Shown here: piece after piece, positions 25,287 to 34,400 of the stretch
How positions within the stretch are numbered: the stretch's first letter is position 1
Layout: each line of letters opens with the position of its first letter
From: Lachnospiraceae bacterium
GTDB lineage: Bacteria > Bacillota > Clostridia > Lachnospirales > Lachnospiraceae
Length of the DNA: 48,050 nucleotides
NCBI GenBank assembly: GCA_017418645.1
Contig: JAFOND010000070.1
Coordinates: 1-48,050 of the forward strand
Reading direction: 5' to 3'
Program-made: the position numbers and the translations under genes
Notes under the pieces: model-generated
The model's input: only the letters and a program-made list of their open reading frames with translations
What the model was told of the DNA's origin: nothing
The model's database searches: none

Positions 25287-28082
25287 CTACAGCAGTTTTC
25301 TTATTCCTTCCCAGTCAATTTTCTGATTATATTTTTCTATCTCATCGATCCGTTTTTTATCATCGGACGGGAGTTTGTATTTTCTCAGTGAATCCAGGAC
25401 CATGTTAAAGCAGTCATAATCCTGGACTTCCGCAAATTCCAAAAGCGCCGCATACGCTTCTTTTAACGTTTTCTCGGGAATGTCGGGAAGTTTCTCCGAT
25501 CCATTACCTTCACTTACCGGCGAAAGGTTTTCCTTATAGGATTTAAGGAGTAAAAGAGTTTCTTCAGTATTTGCATTGATATAATCCATATCCTCTTCTT
25601 TTCCCGCTTTTTCAAGAAGAGCCGCCCTGTTTGAAAGTTCCGAAGCGCCTATAATCCTTGCAAGGGACTTCAGTCCGTGAACCTTTATGGTATAGTCGTT
25701 AATGTCCGAATCCTTAAGATATCCCTCTATCTCATCCGCCATATCGTCTATGGTCTCATAGAATCCCTTTAATACATTCTGAAATTCCTTGGGACCTGCA
25801 CAGTTTTTAACGCCCTCCACGGGATCTATGCCTTCACATTTTTGTATCCATTCGGGAAGAACGGATATATCATATTCGCTCGCGCTGTCTTTTACACTTT
25901 CTTCCGAGTCATCCGTAACAAGGCATACTTTTTCCTTAGGAAGATATTTGATCAGCATATCCTCGAGTTTATCGGATTCTATGGGCTTTGAAAGATAATC
26001 ATCAAATCCCAGCGAAATATAGGTTTCACGGGAACCCGAGATCGCATTTGCGGTAAGGCAGACCACGGGAACGTTTCTGTTTTTATTCTCCCTGTCCTCA
26101 CGGAGTATATGCAAAGTCTGAACGCCGTCAGGTTCCGGCATCATATGATCCAGGAAAACAACATCATATTTTTTATCCTGCAACAGTATAAGGGCATCAG
26201 CTCCGCTTATTGCCGTATCAACCTGAACTTCCGTACTTTTAAGAAGATTTCTGAATACTGTAAGATTTATTCTTGTATCATCGGTTACAAGAATATGCGC
26301 ATTAGGCGCCCTGAATTTCTCCCTGTATCTTTTCCGTTTTGAAATCGCTTCATGATATGCGGTCTCATAATTCCCGAGAGGCTCCCATTTCACAACCTTC
26401 TGTTTGATCTCGAGACGGAATTCGGATCCCTCTCCGTATACGCTTTCAACTTTAAGTTCCGATCCCATCATCTTTAAAAGACGCATGGTGATGTTCATCC
26501 CGAGACCGGTACCCTCCACGTTTCTGTTCCGCTTTTCGTCTATACGTTCAAATTCCGTAAAAAGCTTTTCCATATCCTCCTGCTTTATTCCTATTCCGGT
26601 ATCCTTTACCGAGAAACATAGCATGATGTTTTCTTTATCAAAATTAATTCCTCTATAGTCTATACGGATCGTAACACTTCCCTTTTCCGTATATTTCACC
26701 GCGTTGGAAAGAATATTTGTTACAGCCTGTTTTATGCGGACTTCATCTCCGAAAAGAATCTTCGGGATGTTTTCATCAATCTCCGTCACAAAGTGAAGTC
26801 CCTTATCTTCCGCCCTTGTTCTTACCATATTGACAAGATCCGCGATCATATATGAAATATCATATTCGACAGGGATGATTTCCATCTTGCCCGCTTCTAT
26901 CTTTGAGAAATCCAGTATGTCATTTACCAGTCCAAGGAGCGTATCTCCCGCCGCATGGATGTTCTGTGCATATTCCCGGACATTTTTATCCTCACTCTCT
27001 CTGAGGATCATCTCGTTCATTCCCAGCATTGCATTTATCGGGGTGCGGATCTCATGTGACATATTTGAAAGGAAAGTGGACTTTGCTTCGCTGGCCGCCA
27101 CCGCTCTCTGCGTCTCTTCGTTTAAGAGCATCTCTCTTGTATTCTTTTTATTCAGTCTGATCATTATGAGAACCTGGATAAGAACAACAAGTATAGCGGC
27201 GATTATCGTGAAACCGAGCATATTCTGAAGCTGCCCGAAATCATATGTCGCATCTATTATGGAAAGACAATGCCAGTCATTTGCAACATCTTTTACATAG
27301 ACAATATAGTCCCTGTTTTCGTATGTAAACGAGCAATAGCCTTCTTCCGCCTGTTTTAGATTATATACAAGTGTATATCCGAAAGACCCGTCATTATCGA
27401 TATATCTTTTACCGACTTCGGAAGGATCGGAATGGGTAATAACGTTATAGTCCCCGTCGAGGACGATCTCCATATCCGTTCCGCCGGTCGTGGACAGATT
27501 TTCCGTCAGCTCCTGCAGGTAATCCAGGGAAAAATCCATTGCAAGAACACTGTCTCCGTCGCACAGTGTTTTGCAAAGAGTTATCATTATCTTTTTGGTC
27601 TGAGCATCAAGATAAGGATCGACAATGGCAACCTGTCCGTCGCTTTCCATCGCTGCGATGTACCACGGTCTTTCGGTCGGAATAAAAACGTCATCCGGGA
27701 CCCAGTCCGTTCCGTCCATATAAATATCGTTTATATATGCATACAGACCGGTTGAATATCCGGAAGTTATGTTTTCAATTGCCGTTGATTGATTTATAAG
27801 AAATGTATCTATTGTTTCATATGAACTCTTGTCGCGTATCATCTTGTCAAAAGTGTAGCTTGCAAGAGTAAGAGTATCTATACCGGTGTTAAGATATTTT
27901 TCTATCTGCTCCGCCGCCTCCTCCGCGCAAAGCTGTCCGCTTTTCATAACCCTTTCCCGTGTTTCGGAATACAGCATGGCATAATAGGCGATTATCACAC
28001 CCAAAAAGAACAGGATGATCACTATGGAGACAATCACACTTAAAATTGTAGATCTTCTGATTCTTTCTTTTACATCATTCAT
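25287..28082 (-). CDS. Cache-domain hybrid histidine kinase (Cache-HisKA-HATPase-REC-Hpt)
   Basis: A 931-residue complete phosphorelay kinase. Two membrane segments (about 13-36 and 289-309) flank an extracytoplasmic dCache domain (ERPWY at 137-141, DGDYNVITHSD at 209-219), often a sensor of amino acids or other small ligands. HisKA has H343 in FLSNMSHEIRTPIN. HATPase (about 430-560) has N460 in NILSNAVKY, DTGIGI and GTGLGMNI. REC (595-715) has phosphoacceptor D645 in VVFLDHMMP, T677 and K699. Hpt has H802 in KVHGLKSLARIIG. A conserved 65-residue C-terminal module (about 868-931) ends the protein. The Cache part closely resembles that of the ATPase-less protein at 13175, so the two may see related ligands or form mixed dimers. 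It is the second gene of the operon. Confidence 0.92.
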   Translation of the reverse strand: MNDVKERIRRSTILSVIVSIVIILFFLGVIIAYYAMLYSETRERVMKSGQLCAEEAAEQIEKYLNTGIDTLTLASYTFDKMIRDKSSYETIDTFLINQSTAIENITSGYSTGLYAYINDIYMDGTDWVPDDVFIPTERPWYIAAMESDGQVAIVDPYLDAQTKKIMITLCKTLCDGDSVLAMDFSLDYLQELTENLSTTGGTDMEIVLDGDYNVITHSDPSEVGKRYIDNDGSFGYTLVYNLKQAEEGYCSFTYENRDYIVYVKDVANDWHCLSIIDATYDFGQLQNMLGFTIIAAILVVLIQVLIMIRLNKKNTREMLLNEETQRAVAASEAKSTFLSNMSHEIRTPINAMLGMNEMILRESEDKNVREYAQNIHAAGDTLLGLVNDILDFSKIEAGKMEIIPVEYDISYMIADLVNMVRTRAEDKGLHFVTEIDENIPKILFGDEVRIKQAVTNILSNAVKYTEKGSVTIRIDYRGINFDKENIMLCFSVKDTGIGIKQEDMEKLFTEFERIDEKRNRNVEGTGLGMNITMRLLKMMGSELKVESVYGEGSEFRLEIKQKVVKWEPLGNYETAYHEAISKRKRYREKFRAPNAHILVTDDTRINLTVFRNLLKSTEVQVDTAISGADALILLQDKKYDVVFLDHMMPEPDGVQTLHILREDRENKNRNVPVVCLTANAISGSRETYISLGFDDYLSKPIESDKLEDMLIKYLPKEKVCLVTDDSEESVKDSASEYDISVLPEWIQKCEGIDPVEGVKNCAGPKEFQNVLKGFYETIDDMADEIEGYLKDSDINDYTIKVHGLKSLARIIGASELSNRAALLEKAGKEEDMDYINANTEETLLLLKSYKENLSPVSEGNGSEKLPDIPEKTLKEAYAALLEFAEVQDYDCFNMVLDSLRKYKLPSDDKKRIDEIEKYNQKIDWEGIRKLL

Positions 28083-28102
28083 ACTATATGATAAATACTA
28101 AA

Positions 28103-28870
28103 CTAAACTACTTTTGCATCATGAGAACAGAAATAGTCCCCGAGTTTTTTAAGCAGACCTTCTTTATCTATAGTCTTTAAAAGATAGTCCGCAGGCTTTA
28201 GTTTAAGCACCTGCATAATGCTGGATTTTGAACTGTTTCCCGTCAAAAACATTACAGGTGTAAACGCCGTAAGAGGCTCAGATCTTATCATTTCAAGAAC
28301 CTGAGGACCGTTTGTGACCGGCATCTCATAATCCAAAAGAATAAGATCCGCCTTGTTCATAGCAAGCCATGTGATCGCATTCATTCCGGATGTTGCCATG
28401 GACACACGGTAATCGTCACTTAACCATTCTTTTATCAGCTTCATATACTGGGGATCGTCATCGACAATAAGTATGCTCTTTTTTCTCGCTTCCCTGGCTC
28501 TGCTTTCAAGTTGCTCTTCCGCAGTATCGAGAAGACGTTCGATATTAAGAGGCCTTTCAAAAAAGCCGAGTATGTATCTTTTGGGTATGAACGTCTGTAC
28601 AACTTCATACTCACGTTTTGTTCCGACAACAACGATCTGTCGATTAAGATCTGCGCACTGATCCTTTATATATACAAGCGTAGTGCTATTATTGCTGATG
28701 GATTCATCCGTGCACAGAATGATAAGATCCGCCGTATCAAATTTACCTTCAAGATGTTTCATTTTGGGCAGTACATGGTTAATGTTTGCACCTATACCCT
28801 GAAGCTTCATTTCAAGCCCCTTAATGGTAAAAGTCTCTGCCTCACTGATTAACATAACATTGTTGTTCAT
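28103..28870 (-). CDS. Double-receiver response regulator (pseudoreceiver-REC), first gene of the signalling operon
   Basis: This 255-residue protein has two receiver-like halves and no DNA-binding domain. The N-terminal half (4-122) has a receiver-like pattern, but the acceptor site reads ADLIILCTDES without the normal Asp, so it is probably inactive. The C-terminal REC (132-250) is intact: D137/D138/D139, phosphoacceptor D180 in LILLDYEMP, T210 and K232. It shares its plan with the protein at 12265, but the linker is short and charged instead of Gly/Pro-rich. Its promoter is the extended -10 element at 28914-28922. The ribosome binding site CGGAG is about 13 bases from the ATG. A CheY/Spo0F-like phosphate shuttle is plausible, and the partner is unknown. 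Confidence 0.75.
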   Translation of the reverse strand: MNNNVMLISEAETFTIKGLEMKLQGIGANINHVLPKMKHLEGKFDTADLIILCTDESISNNSTTLVYIKDQCADLNRQIVVVGTKREYEVVQTFIPKRYILGFFERPLNIERLLDTAEEQLESRAREARKKSILIVDDDPQYMKLIKEWLSDDYRVSMATSGMNAITWLAMNKADLILLDYEMPVTNGPQVLEMIRSEPLTAFTPVMFLTGNSSKSSIMQVLKLKPADYLLKTIDKEGLLKKLGDYFCSHDAKVV

Positions 28871-28913
28871 CTGCTTGTTACTACTCCGTACTAAACATGG
28901 TTTAACGCAGTAT

Positions 28914-28922
28914 ATTATAGCA
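28914..28922 (-). promoter_or_regulatory. Extended -10 promoter of the signalling operon
   Basis: On the minus strand TGC-TATAAT (28914-28922) is an extended -10 element about 44 bases upstream of the first signalling gene. No good -35 box is visible: the place where it would lie is occupied by the terminator hairpin of the DUF6465 gene. Confidence 0.55.
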
Positions 28923-28952
28923 AAAAACAGGTGGCATAACCACCTGTTTTTA
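28921..28952 (-). terminator. Rho-independent terminator after the DUF6465 gene
   Basis: A 12-base-pair stem (28923-28934 with 28940-28951, arm core CAGGTGG/CCACCTG) and a five-base loop, followed on the minus strand by a T-run. It is nearly symmetric, with A/T runs on both sides. It separates the DUF6465 gene from the signalling operon. Confidence 0.85.
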
Positions 28953-28974
28953 TATCGTATTAAAGAAAATCCGA

Positions 28975-29484
28975 TTAGAAGAGGTTCATCTCTCCGTTCT
29001 TGTCACCGTTAACAACATAGTAGATCTTGTTCTCACCGGCCTTAACATATACGTTCATGCTCTTAACAGCAGCTCTGTTTGATGCCTTGAAGTCTGCCTT
29101 AACCTGAGCGATGATATCTTCCTGTGTCTTTGAGTTGCCGTAGTTGTCCTGAAAGAATACGTTTGTCTCTAAAGCTGTCTTTGCTGCCTTCTTAGCTGTA
29201 GTCTTCTTAGCTGCCGGCTTCTTTGCTGTTGCCTTCTTAGCTGTTGCAGCCTTCTCCGTTGTCTTCTTTGCAGCAGCTGTAGTCTTCTTAGCCGCCGGCT
29301 TCTTTGCTGCAGTCTTCTTAGCTGCCGGTTTCTTTTCAGGTGCCTTAGCAGCAACTGTCTTAGCTGTTGCAGCAACCTTTTCTGCTTCTGCCTTTCCTGC
29401 TTCAGCGATCTTGCTTGCAGCTTCGCTGACTTCCTTCTTGATTTCTTCCGGTGTCTTCTTTGTTGTGGACTTTGTCGTTGCCAT
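28975..29484 (-). CDS. DUF6465 family protein with histone H1-like Lys/Ala-rich tail
   Basis: A 169-residue basic protein. Residues 1-105 are low-complexity Lys/Ala/Thr sequence with repeated PAAKKT and TAKKPAAKKT units, similar to eukaryotic H1 tails and bacterial histone-like proteins. Residues about 108-169 form a small globular domain (ETNVFFQDNYGNSKTQED...NVYVKAGENKIYYVVNGD) that matches the DUF6465 family of Lachnospiraceae. A nucleoid or DNA/RNA-binding role is suggested by composition only. It has its own promoter (29553-29580), a GAGGAGA ribosome binding site and a strong terminator, so it is monocistronic and probably well expressed. The codon choice in the repeats is biased and repetitive. 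Confidence 0.75.
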   Translation of the reverse strand: MATTKSTTKKTPEEIKKEVSEAASKIAEAGKAEAEKVAATAKTVAAKAPEKKPAAKKTAAKKPAAKKTTAAAKKTTEKAATAKKATAKKPAAKKTTAKKAAKTALETNVFFQDNYGNSKTQEDIIAQVKADFKASNRAAVKSMNVYVKAGENKIYYVVNGDKNGEMNLF

Positions 29485-29552
29485 CTTAAAAAATCTCCTC
29501 TCAAAAAATCTTATTGATATTTTAAAAAGTGTTCCAATGAAAGTCGTTTATC

Positions 29553-29580
29553 ATTATATACTAATTTCATAAAAATACAA
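29553..29580 (-). promoter_or_regulatory. Probable promoter of the DUF6465 gene
   Basis: TATAAT (29553-29558) with TTGTAT (29575-29580) 16 bases upstream on the minus strand, in a very AT-rich intergenic stretch (29485-29637), about 69 bases before the start codon. Confidence 0.6.
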
Positions 29581-29637
29581 TACAAACATTGCATTTTTTT
29601 ATGTTTATGTTTTAGTAAAATTATTCAATAAAAAACA

Positions 29638-30648
29638 TCAAAAATATTCGAAAGAAATGTGCTCATCCAGCACCTTAAAAAACGAATCGGATTGAAGATT
29701 TTCCTCATAAGGAAATTCGATTTTATTCCAAAGTTCCGTATCGAATTTTGAGTAGTATCCATCGAACTTTTCGGTCACATTTTCTATCACTTTTTGTCTT
29801 CTGCTTTCGATAACATTCTGCTTATTTTTTTCGGATAATTCTTCGTTAAATTTATTGATGCATTTTACAAAATAAATCTTTCCGTCAGGCGTTTTTATTT
29901 CATCCGAGATCTCATCATTTTCCATTCTGAAAACAACGTCATCGAATTCTTTCGGATATGTGTTTCTGGTAAACGTAACACCGATCTGACCTTTGCCTTC
30001 GTTGTATTTTCCGGCAATATCGGCAAACTCTTTTTCACCTTTCAGCGCCTTCTTTATGTCACTTATCTTACTCTCATCAGTAACATAAAAAACCTCGGCT
30101 TCCATAACACGCGCTTCGTCTTCACTGACCTCTTCATCGATATCTCCGATAAGATCAAAATATGCTTTCTCGGAAAGCGCATATTTTTCATACATCTTTT
30201 TTATGTCTTCTTCCGTCGCACCGATGTATTCTTTTTCGGCTTCGGAAAGTGAATCAAAATACTCTTTTGCCGCATCCTCAACAATGTCTTTTTCCTTGTC
30301 CGAAAGTTCGATCTTATTCTCCTCGGAATAAAGGTTAAGAGCATAAACTCTTATGAGATGATCCAGCGCTTTTTTTTCGATTCCGGATGACAATTCTTTG
30401 GAGTCAAAATCTTTTGAAAGAACAGACGTATCGTATATTGTTCCGTAGATATTTTTTGTATTTAACAGATAGGTTTTTACTTCCTCTTCGGGACAATAAA
30501 GTTCACCTACGCGAAACAGATTACCCGTCCCGGTTCCGGTCTTAAAATACAACTTTTTCCCCATGATCTCACAGCCTGAAAAAAGCATGGAAATTGTTAA
30601 AAGGATCGTCAAAAATAACAACGCTTTTTTTCTGTTAAAACGTTTCAT
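29638..30648 (-). CDS. PrsA/parvulin-like lipoprotein (SurA/PrsA family foldase)
   Basis: A 336-residue exported protein. A KRFNRKK start and a hydrophobic stretch lead to a lipobox LFSGC with lipidated C26. A helical N-terminal domain (about 45-175) is followed by a divergent parvulin-like peptidyl-prolyl isomerase segment (about 185-265; EVFYVTDESKISDIKKAL, EFADIAGKYNEG, NDEISDEIKTPDGKIYFVKC). A further helical region ends the protein. PrsA-type lipoproteins assist folding of secreted proteins at the outer face of the membrane. The parvulin region is weakly conserved, so enzymatic activity is uncertain. It lies five bases after the small acidic protein gene and is the last gene of the ribU-addBA-folT transcription unit. 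Confidence 0.75.
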   Translation of the reverse strand: MKRFNRKKALLFLTILLTISMLFSGCEIMGKKLYFKTGTGTGNLFRVGELYCPEEEVKTYLLNTKNIYGTIYDTSVLSKDFDSKELSSGIEKKALDHLIRVYALNLYSEENKIELSDKEKDIVEDAAKEYFDSLSEAEKEYIGATEEDIKKMYEKYALSEKAYFDLIGDIDEEVSEDEARVMEAEVFYVTDESKISDIKKALKGEKEFADIAGKYNEGKGQIGVTFTRNTYPKEFDDVVFRMENDEISDEIKTPDGKIYFVKCINKFNEELSEKNKQNVIESRRQKVIENVTEKFDGYYSKFDTELWNKIEFPYEENLQSDSFFKVLDEHISFEYF

Positions 30649-30653
30649 ATTTA

Positions 30654-30911
30654 TTACCCTTCCACAACAAGAAATCTTCCGTCCGGAAGAACAAAAACTT
30701 CGTCCGCGCCGATCACTTCTTCTTTTGTCATTCCCGTAATATCCATTTCGTCTTCAAGATATTCAAGAACTTCTTCCTCGGAATTCAAAACCTCGGCAAG
30801 GCAGTCCGAAAGAACTTCGTCCGCCTCTTCTTTTGTCTTTGCAACTTTTTGCGGGAAGAGTTTAAGCTGATCTTTTAAGAATGTTTCCAATACAATATCA
30901 TCATAGTTCAT
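30654..30911 (-). CDS. Small acidic protein of unknown function
   Basis: An 85-residue protein, strongly acidic (many Glu/Asp in EVLNSEEEVLEYLEDEMD), with an N-terminal helix-rich part and a C-terminal VFVLPDGRFLVVEG strand pair. I do not recognise a family. Its ATG overlaps the stop codon of folT by four bases (ATGA), and the lipoprotein gene follows by five bases, so translation is coupled within the operon. The overlap and the tight packing support it being a real gene. Confidence 0.65.
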   Translation of the reverse strand: MNYDDIVLETFLKDQLKLFPQKVAKTKEEADEVLSDCLAEVLNSEEEVLEYLEDEMDITGMTKEEVIGADEVFVLPDGRFLVVEG

Positions 30912-31435
30912 GGCGCTTCTCTCCTTGTAAGTTCATACGCTCTTTTTATTCCTCTCAATAAGAAGAAAGATATCACAACATCGATGGGCAGCATTATTGC
31001 ATTCTTTAATGCCCTTGCGGGAAGCATTGCGATTATCGCCTGATCGTATAAAAGTTTTAACCAGATGGAATTAAGGCCGATGTTTATAACTACCTTTCTG
31101 ACAAGTTCGGCAAGTATTACACGTCCCCATGTTATCTCTTTATTATAAAGAAATAATCCGTATACCAATCCCAAAAGAGCTGCGCTGATCGTAAATCCCG
31201 GAAAAAAAGGTCCGCTCTGGGGTGTGACGAAAAATCTCACTATATCAAGAACCGCTCCGAACACAGCACCGATAACAGGTCCGTATATCGCGCCTGTAAC
31301 AAGCGTGGGTAATTCCGCAAAACCAACCCTTACATAGGGTCCTATATCGATCGACGCCACAAATTTCAAAGCCACACCAACCGCAAGCAATACTCCGAGA
31401 GTTGCAAGCACTCTCACATCTTTTAATTTTTCCAA
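30908..31435 (-). CDS. folT: Folate-type ECF transporter S component
   Basis: A 175-residue membrane protein with about five or six segments. The motifs GPYVRVGFAELPTLVTGAIYGPVIGAVFGAV and the later RKVVINIGLNSIWLKLLY are typical of the FolT family, which captures folates for the shared ECF energising module. The start is a TTG preceded by GGGAGG 11 bases upstream. An alternative start was not found. It follows addA by 27 bases and has no tetrahydrofolate riboswitch of its own, so it depends on the promoter and FMN riboswitch upstream of ribU or on an unseen internal promoter. The substrate is inferred from sequence resemblance and could be another vitamin. Confidence 0.85.
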   Translation of the reverse strand: MEKLKDVRVLATLGVLLAVGVALKFVASIDIGPYVRVGFAELPTLVTGAIYGPVIGAVFGAVLDIVRFFVTPQSGPFFPGFTISAALLGLVYGLFLYNKEITWGRVILAELVRKVVINIGLNSIWLKLLYDQAIIAMLPARALKNAIMLPIDVVISFFLLRGIKRAYELTRREAP

Positions 31436-31462
31436 AGTTAAAATTACCTCCCTTGGTTTGAT

Positions 31463-34400
31463 TTACACATTATGATTAAAAAACACTGTTTCGTCAAGAC
31501 AAAATGAGTAAAGACAGCTTTCCTTAACCTTCATGTCATAAGCTTTTTCTATTGCGTCCGCATAGATATACAGTTGCTTTTTATAAAGTGACAACAGTTC
31601 ATCGCCGTTTTTCACACGATCCGTTTTGTAATCCAGAAGCACTATGCCGTCATCTTCAATAAAGAATGCATCAATTATACCCTGCACCAAGAGTTCGGTT
31701 TCGTCTCCGTCCGAAAAAAGCTTATCCGCCGATTCCGAGAACACAAATGCCTTTTCTATAAAAAGAAGATTCTTCTTTGACGCTTCGTGCATACGCCTTG
31801 CCATATCCGTTGACAGGAATTTTTCTATTGATGATTTTGATATAAGTACCGACTGATCGCTTTTCAGTTTTCCCTCCGAAAGCATACGGTTCTTTTCTTC
31901 ATCAAAACATCCTTTATAATCTTCTCGATTGAAATCAAAACATTCCATGAACCGGTGCATGGCGGTTCCCCTTTTTGCGCCGATATTCTCCTCTTCCTCC
32001 GCAGATAAAAACTTCGGAACGGTTCGTTCAAATTCCTTTTCTTTCTTTATTATATCTTCCGCAGGATTTTCATCGTCGCGGATCACCTCTTCCATTGCGC
32101 GGTGCTTTATCTCCGAAACGGAATACTTTACCTTATATTTATCTTCCTTTTTATACGGATAATTAAAGAACGGTTCTTCTTTTTCCTCTCTGCCGGCCTC
32201 CGTGATCCGCTTTAAACCTCTTTTCTTTTCCTCTCTCGATAAAGCGTTTACCACTTCATCCGCGGCCGTTTCCTCCGGAGTTCTGATCTTTATCGTACAT
32301 ATGTCTTCATTTGCGAGAGCCACGGGCATTATCCAGTCAAGATAAGATTTAGCAAAAAGCCTGTTCGAAAACGTCATCCGCTTCCTGTTCTTTAATGCTT
32401 CCTCCGGATCCGGCAGTACACCGGTCATAATAAGTTTCTCTCTTGCTCTTGTAAGAGCAACGTATAATATACGAAGTTCCTCTCCCTTTTCTTCCGTATC
32501 GTTAAAGGTGTTTATTGCCTTCTTTATAAAGCTGTCATACCTGATTCTTTTTTTTATATCTATACAGTCAAATCCTATCCCGAGATTCTGGGAAAGAGCA
32601 ACATCATCCCTGTTATTCCTTCCGTCGATCTTTCCTCCCAGATTCGAAACGAATACCACCGGAAATTCGAGACCTTTGCTCTTATGAATACTCATTATCC
32701 TTACAACATCATCATTTTCCGAAAGGATACCCGCATCTCCGTAATCGGATTCAACTTTTTTTAATTTATCGATATATCTCATAAATCTGAAAAGGCCTTT
32801 ATAACTTGTCTTTTCAAAGTCTGCGGCAAGATCGTAAAGTTTAAGAAGATTCTCACGTTTCTTTTCGCCACCCGGCATTGCGGAAACATAGTTCAAAAAT
32901 CCGGTCTCGTCAAATATCATGGAGATCAGTTCATGAAGGGCGGTATCAAAGCTTTCTTTTCTTATTTTTCCGTATACGTTCTTAAATCTTTGTGCTTTTC
33001 TTCCCGTTTCGTTTTCCTCTTTTTCACCGTTTATATACTCATAGAACGCTTCATAAAACTTTTCTTTTTCGCTATTCCTTTTTATATCCGTAAGTTCTTC
33101 TTCCGTAAAAGAAAACATCGGTGATAACAGAACGGATGCAAGCGGTATATCCTGCAGTGAATTATCCGTGAGCGAAAGAAAAGAAAGCATAACACTGATC
33201 TCATAAGAAGAAAAATATCCTTCCCTGCTTTCGAGATATGCGGGAATACCGCGTTTTGAAAGAACTTCGTATATCGTATCCGCCTTGTCTTTCGCACTTC
33301 TTAAGAGTATGACAATATCGGAATACTTAAGCGGTCTTAGTTTATTCGTTTCTTTATCGGTAACAAGCAGGTCTTTTTTCAGTTCATATATCCGGTCCGC
33401 GATCATTCTCGCTTCAACACCGGTCTTATCCGTGACTGAAAGATCGTCATAAATATCCTTATCATTTTTGCAAAGAAGAATCTCCGGCAGGTATGAATCT
33501 TCTTTTCCCTCCGGATAAACATAATCCTTATTTCCGGGATACAACGCTTCCTTCTCGCCGTAAGAAACATTTCCGAGATCCTTTTTCATGATCTCTTTAA
33601 ATATTTCGTTTGTTATATCAAGAACCTCTTTCCTGCTCCTGAAGTTCTTGTTTAGATCTATTCTTATTTCATCCGTGCAGTCGGGCTTTTCATACCGTTC
33701 ATACTTTTCCATAAAGATTTCCGGTCTTGCGAGACGGAATCTGTATATGCTCTGCTTAACGTCTCCCACGCAGAAATAATTGTGTCCGCCGTCACCTTCC
33801 TTCGACACACTCTTTAAAATGATTTCCTGGACATAGTTTGAATCCTGGTATTCATCTATCATTATCTCATCAAAATACGCTGCATATTCTTTCGCGGCCG
33901 CCGTAGGTTCCTTTGTCTTTTCATCTATGAGTATACTTAAAGCAAGATGCTCCTGATCCGAAAAATCAATAAGATCCTTTCTTCTCTTTTCTTCGGAAAA
34001 CGCTTCATAAAATTCTTCCGTAAGCGACACGAAAGCTTTTGCATACGGACGGACCATTTTTATTCTGTCGATAATATTTCCGGTAATGAGGATTTCAGCC
34101 TCATCTTTAACTTTTTTCGTTATCCTTTCCTTGATCTCATCCCGTCTGTTTTTTGCGAATTCCTTTATCTCGGGATCGAAATCCGGATTTCTGTCCGTCG
34201 GATATCTTTCAAAGGGTACTTCAAAAAGACAGGTAATAAATCTTTCGGGATCATTTATTTCCTTTAAGGAGTTAAAGGAATCTCTTTCCGTCGTAAGAAA
34301 ACGGCTGATCTTATCGGAACCGTTTATGCCCCGTGTTTTTTCGATTGCTTCGTTATATCCTTCCACCGCATCAAAAAGAACGGCTTTTAAATATGAAAAA

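Noticed and set aside
28990..29460. CRISPR-like or tandem DNA repeat
   Set aside because: The repetition reflects Lys/Ala codon repeats in the DUF6465 protein; units vary and there are no spacers.
29169..29504. 111-codon Arg/Gln/Leu-rich frame overlapping the DUF6465 gene
   Set aside because: Frame-shifted reading of the Lys/Ala repeats; no independent signals.
29575..29610. Possible weak terminator after the PrsA-like lipoprotein gene
   Set aside because: An 8-base-pair stem of A-U and G-U pairs could form before a T-run, but it is too weak to call in such an AT-rich stretch.
30905..31465. Tetrahydrofolate riboswitch before folT
   Set aside because: Only 27 bases separate addA and folT, too short for the aptamer.
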